Assembly (NCBI GenBank): GCA_937997955.1
Contig: CALLDR010000187.1
Span: 30,488 to 94,487 of the forward strand
Length of the DNA: 64,000 nucleotides
Reading direction: 5' to 3'
Source of the DNA: an uncultured Emergencia sp.
Lineage (GTDB): Bacteria > Bacillota > Clostridia > Peptostreptococcales > Anaerovoracaceae
Shown here: piece by piece, positions 33,516 through 43,003 of the stretch
How positions within the stretch are numbered: the stretch's first letter is position 1
Layout of the letters: every line of letters begins with the position of its first letter
The notes under the pieces: generated by a model
Told to the model about the DNA's origin: nothing
The model's input: the letters and a program-made list of their open reading frames with translations, nothing else
The model's database searches: none
Made by a program: the position numbers and the translations under genes

Positions 33516-33566
33516 AAAAGGCGGGATGCCGGAAACGCATATTTCGCGCAAAAGCCATCTCGCCTT
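33516..33566 (-). terminator. Terminator of the M18 peptidase gene
   Basis: On the minus strand AAGGCGAGATGGC pairs with GCATCCCGCCTT and is followed by six T. Confidence 0.75.
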
Positions 33567-33672
33567 ATATTATGAAATTATACCACGATTTCCCGGGTAA
33601 GTGCCAGTATTTTTTATGCTTCAGCGGCAATAAGTTGGCAATAAGTCTGCCATAAGCCTGCCGCTGCCGCCG

Positions 33673-34938
33673 CTATTTGAAGAAAACTTCCGCGGCCTTT
33701 GCCAGATAGGCGGTATCCTTTGTTCCCGCCATTTCGTACGGCGCGTGCATGGCCAGCTGGGGCAGGCCGATGTCCACGGTGCTGACCGCCACCTGGGTGT
33801 TTGAAATGTTGCCCAGGGTACTGCCGCCCCGCTTATCAGACCGGTTGGTGAAGATCTGATACGGCACGCCTGCCTGGCGGCACAGGTCTTTGAACATGGC
33901 GCCGGAAAGGCCGTCGCTGCAGTAGGTCTGCTCGGCGGTATATTTGATCACGATCCCCTCATTGATGAACGGGCGGTTGACCGGATCAGCCTTTTCCAGA
34001 TGGGCCGGATGGACGGCGTGGGCGTTGTCGCCGGAAATCATGAAGCTGTCCGCAAGGGCAATCAGGCAGTCCTCGCGGCTCATGGAAAGCCCCTCGCAGA
34101 TACGGTCCATGGTGTCCTTCAGGAAAGTGGAAGCGGCGCCCTGTCTGGTCTGGCTGCCCACCTCCTCGTTGTCAAAGAGACAGTAGACCGCGGCATGCTC
34201 CTGTTTTTTTCCGGCCAGAAAGCCTTTGATGGAAGCAAAGGCACAGTGGAGATCGTCCAGTCTGCCGCTGGAGATGTATTCCCCTGAAGGACCCCATATG
34301 GCGCCCTTCTGATGGACGTAGAGATAGAGATCGTGTCCCAGAATCGCGTCCTCTTCCACCCCGGCGGCCTGGGCTATCGTCCGCATAAAGGTTCCTTTGG
34401 CGGAGAGATCGCCGTAGATCGGCAGCATGTCCTTCTGCATGTTGTATTCCCGTTTATTGACGTCGCGGTCGATGTGCGGGGCCACGTTGGGAATCAGCAG
34501 CAGATCCCGGTCGATGTTGACCAGCTTATTCACAAGACGGCCATTTTCCTTGACGACGACCCGGCCGGCCAGGGCCAGAGGCCGGTCCAGCCAGGAGCCG
34601 GTGATCATGCCGCCATAGCGCTCGACGTTCAGCTGTACGTAGTGGTTTTCCGAGATAATCTCCGGATTTTCCTTTACCTTCAGGCAGGGGGAATCGCCGT
34701 GGCTCGCGGCGATGCGCCAGCTTTTGATGCCCTGGGACGGGACGGTGAAGGCAGCCAGGGCTGAGCCGTTTCGCGTAACAAAGTATTTTCCGCCCGGCGT
34801 GATCTGCCAGCGCTGGTTTTCGGCCAGCGGCGTGAATCCGGCTTCGATCAAGAGGCTGGAAAGGTTTTTTACTGCGTGAAAGCATGACGGGCTGGCGTCC
34901 AGGAAGGACAGCAGCTCCTTCGACAATGTATGATCCAT
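33673..34938 (-). CDS. M18-family aminopeptidase
   Basis: This 421-residue zinc aminopeptidase belongs to the aspartyl-aminopeptidase-like group. IAASHGDSPCLKVK gives the first zinc His and Asp, SSGRLDDLHCAFASI the bridging Asp, CLFDNEEVGSQTRQGA the catalytic Glu pair, and SADNAHAVHP-like DNAHAVHPAHLEKADP another ligand. RSDKRGGSTLG is the family's C-terminal signature. I start at 34938, where the family begins. It likely trims acidic or neutral N-terminal residues from cytoplasmic peptides. Confidence 0.92.
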   Translation of the reverse strand: MDHTLSKELLSFLDASPSCFHAVKNLSSLLIEAGFTPLAENQRWQITPGGKYFVTRNGSALAAFTVPSQGIKSWRIAASHGDSPCLKVKENPEIISENHYVQLNVERYGGMITGSWLDRPLALAGRVVVKENGRLVNKLVNIDRDLLLIPNVAPHIDRDVNKREYNMQKDMLPIYGDLSAKGTFMRTIAQAAGVEEDAILGHDLYLYVHQKGAIWGPSGEYISSGRLDDLHCAFASIKGFLAGKKQEHAAVYCLFDNEEVGSQTRQGAASTFLKDTMDRICEGLSMSREDCLIALADSFMISGDNAHAVHPAHLEKADPVNRPFINEGIVIKYTAEQTYCSDGLSGAMFKDLCRQAGVPYQIFTNRSDKRGGSTLGNISNTQVAVSTVDIGLPQLAMHAPYEMAGTKDTAYLAKAAEVFFK

Positions 34939-35040
34939 AGGTAACGCTCCTTTTTGTTCATGATATTTTGAATTTATCATAATCCAATGACAGAGAGGGT
35001 GTCAAGGTGTTATGCGTTTTTTTCGCGGGAACCGATCTTT

Positions 35041-35133
35041 GCCGCAGAGGCCGGCGATTGCCGTAGGCTCCAACGACCGCCGCAGAGGCCGGCGATTGCC
35101 GTAGGCTCCGACGACCGCTGCAGAGGCTGGACG
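35041..35133. repeat. 38-bp tandem repeat after the LysR gene
   Basis: Units lie at 35041-35078 and 35079-35116, nearly identical, with a partial third from 35117. Each contains GCCGCAGAGGCCGGCGATTG. The array ends at the stop codon of the minus-strand LysR gene. Confidence 0.85.
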
Positions 35134-36021
35134 TCAGTCCCCGTAGTTCAGTCCGTCGATCAGCTCCATCAAAGCGGGGCTGGCCTGGTCGCCGTTCCAG
35201 TAGACGCAGAAGTTCATGCGGACCCTGTCGTTAAGCGGAATGTAGCAGATGTTGGTCTCGCTGAATACAGAGCTTTTGTTCATGATGACAAAGCCAACGT
35301 CCATGAGCAGCCAATCGTAGAGGGTCAGGTAGCTGGGAGCGTATCTTACGTTGGCGGGCAGAATGCCGTTAGAGGTGCACTGGTCCATGATCATGCTGGT
35401 AACATTGGGAACGATCTGCCGGTCTACCATCATCAGATCCAGCCCGTTGAGGGCCTGCAGCTGCTGGGAAGGCGAAGAGAGCTTTGCGGCTGGATGATCC
35501 CTGCTGACCAGAGCGAAGCTGTTCAGGCTGGCGATCGTCTTCCTGGACAGGTTGGGATAGATGTTGTCAGGAAACTCCAGGGAAAGGGCCAGATCGATAT
35601 TGTGAGAAATCAGCTGGTCGAACAGGTCGTAGTACAGGTAGCTGGAAAAGTTCAGATTTGTGTGAGGGTGAGTCTCTTTAAAACGACGGAAAGAGCTTTT
35701 CAGCCCCGGCGTGATCATCTGGCCCTCCTGTATCCCTACCTGGATCACCGTGTCAGCGCCCAGCGCGGCGTTTTTCACAGCGTCGTAGACGGCCCGGTTG
35801 GCACGCTGGACCGCGGGATAGTTGTTGAGCAGAGCCATGCCGGCGTTGGTCAGCCTTACATCGTGCTTTGTCCTGATAAACAAAGCCGTGTGAAATTCCT
35901 GCTCCAATTTGGAAATACACCGGCTCAGCGCCGGCTGGGATATGAAAAGCTTTTCTGCGGCCTGGCTGAAATTCAGCGTCTGTGCCAATGCGCGGAAGTA
36001 ACCGTACTCTATATCGTTCAT
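35134..36021 (-). CDS. LysR-family regulator
   Basis: This 295-residue regulator has the LysR winged HTH (FRALAQTLNFSQAAEKLFIS, QPALSRCISKLEQEF) and a two-lobed co-inducer domain. It is divergent from the transporter gene with a 220-base spacer that contains an AT-rich palindrome. By the usual LysR pattern it should control the transporter and oxidoreductase downstream. The effector is probably their substrate. Confidence 0.9.
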   Translation of the reverse strand: MNDIEYGYFRALAQTLNFSQAAEKLFISQPALSRCISKLEQEFHTALFIRTKHDVRLTNAGMALLNNYPAVQRANRAVYDAVKNAALGADTVIQVGIQEGQMITPGLKSSFRRFKETHPHTNLNFSSYLYYDLFDQLISHNIDLALSLEFPDNIYPNLSRKTIASLNSFALVSRDHPAAKLSSPSQQLQALNGLDLMMVDRQIVPNVTSMIMDQCTSNGILPANVRYAPSYLTLYDWLLMDVGFVIMNKSSVFSETNICYIPLNDRVRMNFCVYWNGDQASPALMELIDGLNYGD

Positions 36022-36114
36022 CTTCTCTGTCTCCGATCGTAAATGAAGTTTTCTTTCACCTTATCATACCAGCTCTTGAAACGGGCAACAATATTTTTGT
36101 TTTCATGCCTTTTT

Positions 36115-36132
36115 ATTTATAAATTTATAAAT
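36115..36132. promoter_or_regulatory. Candidate LysR operator
   Basis: ATTTATAAATTTATAAAT is a perfect 18-bp palindrome between the divergent lysR-type and transporter genes. Confidence 0.4.
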
Positions 36133-36243
36133 GAATTGGCATTTCAGTTTTCATCGGCCAGATGCTACCCTGATAATGAAGGATTGTCAATGAAACAGAG
36201 CTTGTCAATGACAGAGAGTCAAATAAATACAGGAGGTACATTT

Positions 36244-37698
36244 ATGAACAAGTTGACTGTCAATAAAACGACACACGTCATTATCGCATTAGTTTTATAT
36301 GCTTTGATCGCGTTTCTCGTGCCGGCATCCAACGGCCTGACCGAGATCGGCGTGCGCACCATTGGAGCTGCGGTGGCTACCGTATATCTGTGGACTTTTG
36401 TCGCCACAGACTGGACCAGCATACTCAGCGTACTGCTGTTTGCCATCACCGGCGTCATGCCTTTCGGCACGCTGCTGACCACAGGGGCAACGCCGGTGCT
36501 GCTGATCATCACCATGAGCGCGGTCACCATTCCGTTGAGCCGGACCGGCTTTATCGCCAGAGTCATCAACTGGTTTGTAACGCGAAAGGTTCTGAAGGGC
36601 AGACCGTGGCTGTTTTTCGCCTTCTATTTCTTCGCCATTTACATCATAGGCTGTTTCCTGGATGTGGCGGCCTGCGCGCTGATCGCCTTGCCGGTGGCAA
36701 AAGAGCTGTGCAAAGAGATCGGCTATGAAAACGATTCCAAATTCGCTTCCACTTTATATCTGGGAATTATCTGGTTCAGCATGTGGGGCTACGCGGCGAC
36801 GCCGATCGCCCATACGGTGGCCATCATCGTCATGGGTCTGGTGGAGTCCTACACCGGGGTTGCCATCAGCATGCTGGATTACATGAAGGTGGGCGTACCG
36901 AGCACCATCGTGCTGGGCATTCTCAGCTTCCTGGTATTCCGTTTCATCGTCCGCCCGGACGTCAGCAAATTCATGGCCTATGACCCGGCCGCGACGGCGG
37001 AAAAGCTGAGCCGCAAGATGGGTAAAGGCGAAAAATCCGCGGTATTTATTTTCTGCCTCATCGTCATCGGGTTCCTGTTCCCGGATCTCTTTGGCGGCGT
37101 ATTCCCTAATGCTGCCGCGTTTGTATCCGGTCTGACCATCAACGCGCCTGCTGTGGCAGGCATCCTGATCATGTATCTGGTCACGGACGAAAACGGCGAG
37201 AGACTGCTGGACTTCAGCAAATCCATCAACGAGATCCCATGGGGCGCGGCTCTGCTGGTCATGGGTATGTTCGTCGTAGCGCCTTGCCTGACGGCGGAAA
37301 ATACGGGCATCAGCGTATGGTTCGCCAACTTCCTCAGCCCGATCACCAACGATATGACTTCCTGGATTCCGCTGGTCCTCATCATTTCCGCTTTCGCGAC
37401 GATTTTGACCAACTTCATGTCCTGCAACGCCATCGCCAACATAGCGTTTTCCTTGGTCGCGCCTATCGCTGTGGCGCTGGCGCCGGTGGTCAACGTCTAT
37501 GCGGTGGCCCTGGTCGTTGGCATCGCGGCAAACATCGGTATCATGACGCCTGCGGCTTCCGCTGCATCTGCCGTGGTACTGGGTAACGGAGCGTCTACAA
37601 AGGACGCCATGAAGTATGGCGTGGCCATGATCCCGCTGTCCATTCTGGCGTGCCTGGCAGTGGTATATCCGCTGGCGAATGCGCTTTTTCCGCTTTAA
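36244..37698 (+). CDS. DASS/SLC13-family anion symporter
   Basis: This 484-residue membrane protein has about 11-12 helices. Its arrangement is typical of divalent-anion:Na+ symporters: an inverted repeat with SNG/SNT-like hairpins and conserved polar turns such as TTGATPVLLIITMSA and TNFMSCNAIANIAF. It begins at 36244 behind an AGGAGG box; the frame extends upstream without a start of its own. It may carry a dicarboxylate or a related organic acid. The next gene, an FAD oxidoreductase, lies 31 bases downstream, so the imported compound may be its substrate. Confidence 0.85.
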   Translation: MNKLTVNKTTHVIIALVLYALIAFLVPASNGLTEIGVRTIGAAVATVYLWTFVATDWTSILSVLLFAITGVMPFGTLLTTGATPVLLIITMSAVTIPLSRTGFIARVINWFVTRKVLKGRPWLFFAFYFFAIYIIGCFLDVAACALIALPVAKELCKEIGYENDSKFASTLYLGIIWFSMWGYAATPIAHTVAIIVMGLVESYTGVAISMLDYMKVGVPSTIVLGILSFLVFRFIVRPDVSKFMAYDPAATAEKLSRKMGKGEKSAVFIFCLIVIGFLFPDLFGGVFPNAAAFVSGLTINAPAVAGILIMYLVTDENGERLLDFSKSINEIPWGAALLVMGMFVVAPCLTAENTGISVWFANFLSPITNDMTSWIPLVLIISAFATILTNFMSCNAIANIAFSLVAPIAVALAPVVNVYAVALVVGIAANIGIMTPAASAASAVVLGNGASTKDAMKYGVAMIPLSILACLAVVYPLANALFPL

Positions 37699-37729
37699 CT
37701 TTTCCGATGAAAATCAGGAGGTATTTGAA

Positions 37730-39274
37730 ATGCTTGAGTCAACAAAATATTACGATGAGCCTGCCGCTTCCATTCCCGTCTACGCGGAATGTGACATTCT
37801 CGTAGTGGGCGGCGGCGCTGCCGGACACGCGGCGGCGCTGGCCGCGGCAAGAGCAGGGGCGAAAAACATCATTCTCATGGAACGCTACGGATATATGGGC
37901 GGCGACGCCACCGGCGGATACGTCATCATGGTTCCCAATCTGAGCTGGTACGACAAAGCCTTTGTCAGAGGCATTCAGGAAGAGTGGTTTGACCGGATCG
38001 AAGCGATCCCAGGCGCGGTCAAGGGGCCGTCTCTCAGCGAGATCGGATCGACAGATCCGGCAAAGCTCTATCCGTGGGGCGGTTTTTTGGACTGCACCAG
38101 CAGGACCGGCTATGAGGGAGCAAAGCCTCAGTGCCTGGTCAGGGCGGTCCACTTTGAGCCCAACGAGCTGAAGATCGCTATGGACGAAATGCTGTACGAA
38201 GAGCGGGACGCCATCAAGATCTGCTACCACAGCTGGGTGACCAAGCCTATCGTAGAGGACAACACGGTGAAAGGCGTTATCTTTGAGAGCAAAGAGGGAA
38301 GAAAAGCGATTTTTGCCAAGGTGGTCATCGACGCCACCGGCGACGGCGACCTGTACAGCAAATCCGGTGCGCCGTATGCCAGTCTGGCGGACGGAACCTG
38401 CCGGTCCTCTACCACTGCTCTGGTTTACCGCGTCGGCGGCGTGGACTGGAACGTCTACAGAGAGTGGCAGGCGGCCCATCCGACAGAGGCCCAGGCCTTT
38501 ATGACCGGCCTGTCCAAGGCGGCGGGGTACCGGGTCGTGCCGTTCCAGTCCAGCCGTGACGGCATCTGCTGGATCGACAACTGGCATTCCAACATGGACT
38601 GCACTGTCATCGCCGATCAGACGAACACGGAGATCCGTACCCGTCTGACCATACACGATCTGATCCACTACATGCGGGAGTGTGTACCGGTGGCGTTTCA
38701 GAACGCTTATCTCTACGACATCGCGCCGCAGCTGGGCTGCAGATGCAGCAGACGGCTGGTGGGCGAGTATGTGATGACTGCCGATGACTTCGCTTTCGCT
38801 AAAAAACACGACGACGTCATCGCGTGGCATTCGACCATCTGCCAGATCAACGACTGCGGCCCGGTGGAGATCCCTTACAGGGCGATTCTGCCGCAGAAGG
38901 TGGAGGGCCTGCTGGCGCCGGGCAGACATCTGTCCACAGACGACAGGGCTATAGACTGGCTGAACCTGATTCCGCAGTGCGTGGGAACCGGCCAGGGGGC
39001 CGGGGTCGCGGCGGCCGTGGCCGTCATGGACGGAACCACCACCCATCACGTGGACATCAAAAAAGTGCAGGATATCCTGGTCGATCAAAACGTGCCTCTG
39101 CCGAGAAACGCCAAGTTTGAGGCGAAGGATCCGTCCTACCGGGAGCTGGTGGAGGAAAAACAGTACGGCCTGTACACTACGGCGGCCAAGGTGGCGGCCG
39201 AAAAGGGAGGGCTCAGGTCCTTCCAGCAGGATCACGATTATTCCAGCGACAAGGACGACGGGCAGCTGGTATAG
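37730..39274 (+). CDS. FAD-dependent oxidoreductase (PF12831 type)
   Basis: This 514-residue flavoprotein has an N-terminal dinucleotide fold, DILVVGGGAAGHAAALAAAR and IILMERYGYMGGDATGG, then VVIDATGDGDLYSKSG, and a C-terminal GRHLSTDDRAIDWLNLIPQ and GTGQGAGVAAAVAV. This is the FAD-dependent oxidoreductase family often found with transporters of organic acids. The substrate is unknown. There is no twin-arginine or signal sequence, so it acts in the cytoplasm. It starts at 37730 behind AGGAGG and forms an operon with the transporter. Confidence 0.88.
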   Translation: MLESTKYYDEPAASIPVYAECDILVVGGGAAGHAAALAAARAGAKNIILMERYGYMGGDATGGYVIMVPNLSWYDKAFVRGIQEEWFDRIEAIPGAVKGPSLSEIGSTDPAKLYPWGGFLDCTSRTGYEGAKPQCLVRAVHFEPNELKIAMDEMLYEERDAIKICYHSWVTKPIVEDNTVKGVIFESKEGRKAIFAKVVIDATGDGDLYSKSGAPYASLADGTCRSSTTALVYRVGGVDWNVYREWQAAHPTEAQAFMTGLSKAAGYRVVPFQSSRDGICWIDNWHSNMDCTVIADQTNTEIRTRLTIHDLIHYMRECVPVAFQNAYLYDIAPQLGCRCSRRLVGEYVMTADDFAFAKKHDDVIAWHSTICQINDCGPVEIPYRAILPQKVEGLLAPGRHLSTDDRAIDWLNLIPQCVGTGQGAGVAAAVAVMDGTTTHHVDIKKVQDILVDQNVPLPRNAKFEAKDPSYRELVEEKQYGLYTTAAKVAAEKGGLRSFQQDHDYSSDKDDGQLV

Positions 39275-39410
39275 GACAGAGCCAGAGCGGCGCCGCTTCG
39301 CGGCAGCTCTCTCAGGGGCCCGGCAGAGGCTCTTGGGAAACCCCTGCGAAGGCTTCTGTAAACGGAAATTTTTGATGTGACCTCCCCAAAATATAAAACC
39401 AAAAAACGAT

Positions 39411-39452
39411 AAAAAACCAATCCGGCGGGTGTCCCTCGCCGGATTGGTTTTT
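39411..39452. terminator. Bidirectional terminator
   Basis: AAAACCAATCCGGCGGG pairs with CTCGCCGGATTGGTTTT across a short loop, with A and T runs on both sides. It separates the oxidoreductase from the converging htrA. Confidence 0.9.
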
Positions 39453-39514
39453 AGGAAGGTTATTCTATGCTCCTGTCTATGCTCCCGTCTTTCAGGTGGG
39501 CCATTTAAAACTCT

Positions 39515-40861
39515 TTAGGAGGTCGCTTCGGTCAGCTTGACCTTGACCTCTACCGTCTTATTGTCTCTGATCACCGTCAGCGTTACCTTGTCTCCCGGCT
39601 CATAGTCGGAGAGGGCGCTGGTCAGATCCGCGGAAGATTCGATCTTGGTATCTTCCAGATAGTAGATCATGTCGCCCGCCTTCAGTCCGGCGTTCTGCGC
39701 TTCCTCGCTGGTAACAGCCTGAATGTATACGCCGGTCATCCGCAGTCCGTACTGCTGCGCGGTCTGCGCGTCAGAAGCGTCCACGATTTGAATACCGATG
39801 GCCGGGCGTCCGGTCACGTGGCCGTTTTCGATCAGATCCTTGGCGATCTCTGCCGCCTTGGAGATCGGAATGGCGAAGCCCAGTCCCTCGACGTCGGAGC
39901 CGGTGGATTTCGCGACTACGATGCCGATCAGGTTTCCGTACTGATCAAAGAGTCCGCCGCCGGAATTGCCCGGATTGATGGAAGCGTCTGTCTGCAGCAG
40001 GGTCAGGTTCTTGCCGTCTACCGTCAGCGCTCTGTCCAGGGCGCTGATGATGCCCTGAGAAGCCGTGCCGCCCAGCTCGCCCAGCGGATTGCCGATGGCT
40101 ACGACCAGGTCGCCCACCGACAGATCGTCGCTGTCACCGTAAGTGGCGGCCGTCAGGTTCTGCGCGTTGATCTTCAGGACAGCCACGTCGTTCTGAGAAT
40201 CCGTGCCTACTACCGACGCCTCACATTCCGTGCCGTCCTTCAGTCTGACTGTAACCTTGCTGGACCCCTCGATGACGTGGTTGCAGGTGAGGATGTAGCC
40301 CTCTGTGTCGACGATGACGCCGCTGCCCGCTCCCTCCGTCACGTAGTTCTGCATCCACATGTCCTGAGACACAGATTCCGTCCGGATCTCCACCACCGCG
40401 TTTTCATTCATGGCGATGATCTCCTCCACGGACTTTTCACTGCCCGTGGCCTTGGCCAGGGTGTAGTTGGTAGCCGACACCGTTTTCGTCGTGTTGCCGA
40501 CGCCCATTTGGGTGGCCAGGGTGTATCCGCCTACCGTCAGAGCTGACGTGCCCAGCATACAGCAGATCAGCGCGATGACGAAGGCTTTCCGCGTAACGTA
40601 TTTTGGCTCCTTCGGCCTTTTGACCCGCTTTTCCGGTCTCGGCGCCTGCGTATAGCCCGACGGGGCGTCCTCATAGTGATTCTCGTAGCCGGGGGTGTGC
40701 CATGTCCGCTGGTCTGTCTGCTGTGCCTGTCCATCAAAGAGTGTCTGCCGGGGCTCTTCCCGCTCCGGCGAAGGCTGCGGCTGTTCGTGACTTTCCACCG
40801 GATCTCCTACCATAATAAAATTCGGCGTTTGATTTTCATGTTCGTTATCCCAATGATCCAT
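39515..40861 (-). CDS. htrA: HtrA/DegP-like membrane-anchored serine protease
   Basis: This 448-residue protein has an acidic cytoplasmic N-terminus, a membrane helix (AFVIALICCMLGTSALTVGG), a trypsin-like domain and a PDZ domain. The catalytic triad is visible as CNHVIEG (His), NDVAVLKI (Asp) and NPGNSGGGLF (Ser). The PDZ includes GVYIQAVTSEEAQNAGLKAG. It degrades misfolded proteins at the membrane surface. The start at 40861 follows GGCAGG. Its TATAAT -10 lies at 40914-40919, next to a palindrome shared with divergent hslO. Confidence 0.92.
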   Translation of the reverse strand: MDHWDNEHENQTPNFIMVGDPVESHEQPQPSPEREEPRQTLFDGQAQQTDQRTWHTPGYENHYEDAPSGYTQAPRPEKRVKRPKEPKYVTRKAFVIALICCMLGTSALTVGGYTLATQMGVGNTTKTVSATNYTLAKATGSEKSVEEIIAMNENAVVEIRTESVSQDMWMQNYVTEGAGSGVIVDTEGYILTCNHVIEGSSKVTVRLKDGTECEASVVGTDSQNDVAVLKINAQNLTAATYGDSDDLSVGDLVVAIGNPLGELGGTASQGIISALDRALTVDGKNLTLLQTDASINPGNSGGGLFDQYGNLIGIVVAKSTGSDVEGLGFAIPISKAAEIAKDLIENGHVTGRPAIGIQIVDASDAQTAQQYGLRMTGVYIQAVTSEEAQNAGLKAGDMIYYLEDTKIESSADLTSALSDYEPGDKVTLTVIRDNKTVEVKVKLTEATS

Positions 40862-40920
40862 ATTGTTTACCTGCCTTTCTTTCTGCGCATAGTTCATTTC
40901 TTAGTATGAGCAAATTATAG

Positions 40921-40942
40921 ACGGGAAATGTGATTTTCCCGT
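40921..40942. promoter_or_regulatory. Palindrome between htrA and hslO
   Basis: ACGGGAAA and TTTCCCGT form a perfect inverted repeat around six bases. It lies just upstream of the htrA -10 and ~25 bases before an extended -10 (TGATAAAAT) for hslO. Confidence 0.5.
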
Positions 40943-41028
40943 GTTCAAACTGCAAAGAATGTGATAAAATATATGATTGAATGTGTGAATTTAAAAAATC
41001 AGACAAAAGACGAAAGGTTGATATAGAT

Positions 41029-41943
41029 ATGAGCAAAGTACTTACAGCGATGGATAAAAGTGGATCCTTCCGCGTCTATCTGACCGTGTCCACGGACATG
41101 ACTGAGACCGCGCGCCAGATTCACGGCACCACGCCTCTGGCGACAGCGGCGCTGGGCAGAGTTCTCACCGGCGCGGGTCTCATGGGCCTGATGCTGAAAG
41201 ATGAAAAGGATAAGCTGACGGTTCAGTTCAAAGGAGACGGTCCGGCCAGAGAGATATTGGCCACCGCTTACGGCGACGGAAGGGTAAAGGGCTACATCTC
41301 CAATCCGAATCTGGATCTGCCTTTGCGGGAGGATGGACACCTGGACGTAGGCGGGGCTCTTGGCATCGGCCAGCTGACCGTCATCAAGGATCTGGGGCTG
41401 AAAGAGCCGTATATCGGAAGAATTTCTCTGGTGTCCGGAGAGATCGCCGACGACCTGACCGCATACTATTATATATCGGAACAGCAGAACAGCTCCGTGG
41501 CTCTGGGCGTCAAGATCGCCCGCGACTGCTCCGTTCTCTGCTCAGGGGGCATGATCATACAGATGCTGCCCGATGCTCAGGAGGCGTCTGTAGACGCTCT
41601 GGAGGCCATGCTGGGAGAGCTGGAGCCTCTGACCACCATCATCGAGAGGGTGATTCTCCGGTCGGCAGGCAGGAGCGAGGAAGGGGTGCTGCAGGAAATC
41701 CTGAACGAGATCTTCGGGAAAATGCCGGAAGCCTTCGCGCCGGAGATCCTGGAATACCGCCAGATGCAGTGGCAGTGCGACTGCAGCGAGGAACGGTTGG
41801 AGCAGGCCCTTGCCACTATCGGCAAAAAAGACCTGCGGGAGATCATCGACGAGGACGGCCAGGCGGAGCTGACCTGTCAGTTCTGCGAAAAGAAATATCT
41901 TTTTGATAAAGAACATTTGGAAAGAATTTACGGCCAACTGTAA
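41029..41943 (+). CDS. hslO: Redox-regulated chaperone Hsp33
   Basis: This 304-residue chaperone is inactive when reduced and holds unfolding proteins when oxidised. The N-terminal domain (HGTTPLATAALGRVLTGA, VQFKGDGPAREILATA) is standard. The zinc switch is CDCSEERL and CQFCEKKY (C-x-C and C-x-x-C). The start at 41029 follows GAAAGG. It lies divergent from htrA and 28 bases before ddl. Confidence 0.95.
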   Translation: MSKVLTAMDKSGSFRVYLTVSTDMTETARQIHGTTPLATAALGRVLTGAGLMGLMLKDEKDKLTVQFKGDGPAREILATAYGDGRVKGYISNPNLDLPLREDGHLDVGGALGIGQLTVIKDLGLKEPYIGRISLVSGEIADDLTAYYYISEQQNSSVALGVKIARDCSVLCSGGMIIQMLPDAQEASVDALEAMLGELEPLTTIIERVILRSAGRSEEGVLQEILNEIFGKMPEAFAPEILEYRQMQWQCDCSEERLEQALATIGKKDLREIIDEDGQAELTCQFCEKKYLFDKEHLERIYGQL

Positions 41944-41971
41944 CGCGGCTAACGCTAGGGGGTAGATTATT

Positions 41972-43003
41972 ATGAAAAAAATCGGCGTCATTTTTGGCGG
42001 AAGATCAGGAGAACATGAGGTTTCCCTGTTGTCCGCCGCTTCAGTGATCGAGGCTATCGACAGAGAAAAATTTGAGGTGGTCATGGTGGGCATCACCAGA
42101 GACGGCCGCTGGAAACACTTTGATGGCTGCGTCAGCGACATACCGTCCGGCGCATGGGAGACCTCCGCGAGGGACATCAGCCCGGTGGACATCAAGACGC
42201 TGGCAGATTTCGCCCTGCCAATCCTCCACGGGCCTTACGGCGAGGACGGAACCATTCAGGGCTTCTTTGAAATGCTGGATATGCCATATGCCGGATGCGG
42301 CGTTTTGTCGTCGGCCCTCTGCATGGATAAGGTCAGCGCCAAGAGGCTCTTTGATCAGGCGGGCATACCGACCAGCCGCTATGAACTGGTCTGCGCTGAG
42401 GACGTGGCAGAGGATATGGAGTCGGTGCTGGACGCGGTAGAAGCCGCTCTGCCGTACATCGTATTCGTCAAGCCATCCAACATGGGTTCCAGCGTAGGTA
42501 TTTCCAAGGTGAGAAACCGGGAAGAACTGAGGCAGGCCCTGCTGCTGGCGGCAAAGTACGACCGGCGCATCATCGTGGAAGAGGCTGTCAACTGCCGCGA
42601 GGTGGAGACAGGCGTCATCGGCAACCATCAGCTGGAGGCGGCGGCTGTGGGTGAGATCACGGCCAAGCTGGATTTTTACGATTACACGGCTAAGTATACC
42701 GACGACGCGGGAACGGAGATCACGGTGCCCGCGGACCTGCCGGCGGAGACCTACGAGGAGATCCGAAGCCTGGCGGTCAAAGCCTACCGGGCCCTGGACT
42801 GCAGCGGCTTTGCCCGGGTGGATTTCTTTGTGGACAGAGACACTGGCGCCGTATACATCAATGAGATCAATACAATACCCGGCTTTACCAAGTACAGCAT
42901 GTTTCCTGCCATGTGGAAGGCAGTGGGCGTGCCGTTCGGTGAGCTGGTTGAAAGGATAGTGGATTTGGGTTATGAAAGATATCATGCTAAAAATAACGGG
43001 TAG
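41972..43003 (+). CDS. ddl: D-alanine-D-alanine ligase
   Basis: This 343-residue ATP-grasp ligase joins two D-alanines for peptidoglycan. IGVIFGGRSGEHEVSLLSA, LHGPYGEDGTIQGFFEML, FVKPSNMGSSVGISK, FYDYTAKYT and NTIPGFTKYSMFP are the Ddl signatures. It is the likely housekeeping ligase, in contrast to the VanG-like one at 28038. It overlaps the DUF1934 gene by 32 bases. Confidence 0.95.
   Translation: MKKIGVIFGGRSGEHEVSLLSAASVIEAIDREKFEVVMVGITRDGRWKHFDGCVSDIPSGAWETSARDISPVDIKTLADFALPILHGPYGEDGTIQGFFEMLDMPYAGCGVLSSALCMDKVSAKRLFDQAGIPTSRYELVCAEDVAEDMESVLDAVEAALPYIVFVKPSNMGSSVGISKVRNREELRQALLLAAKYDRRIIVEEAVNCREVETGVIGNHQLEAAAVGEITAKLDFYDYTAKYTDDAGTEITVPADLPAETYEEIRSLAVKAYRALDCSGFARVDFFVDRDTGAVYINEINTIPGFTKYSMFPAMWKAVGVPFGELVERIVDLGYERYHAKNNG

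Noticed and set aside
37739..39235. Long minus-strand open frame opposite the FAD oxidoreductase
   Set aside because: It is a shadow of a well-supported flavoprotein gene, caused by high GC content.
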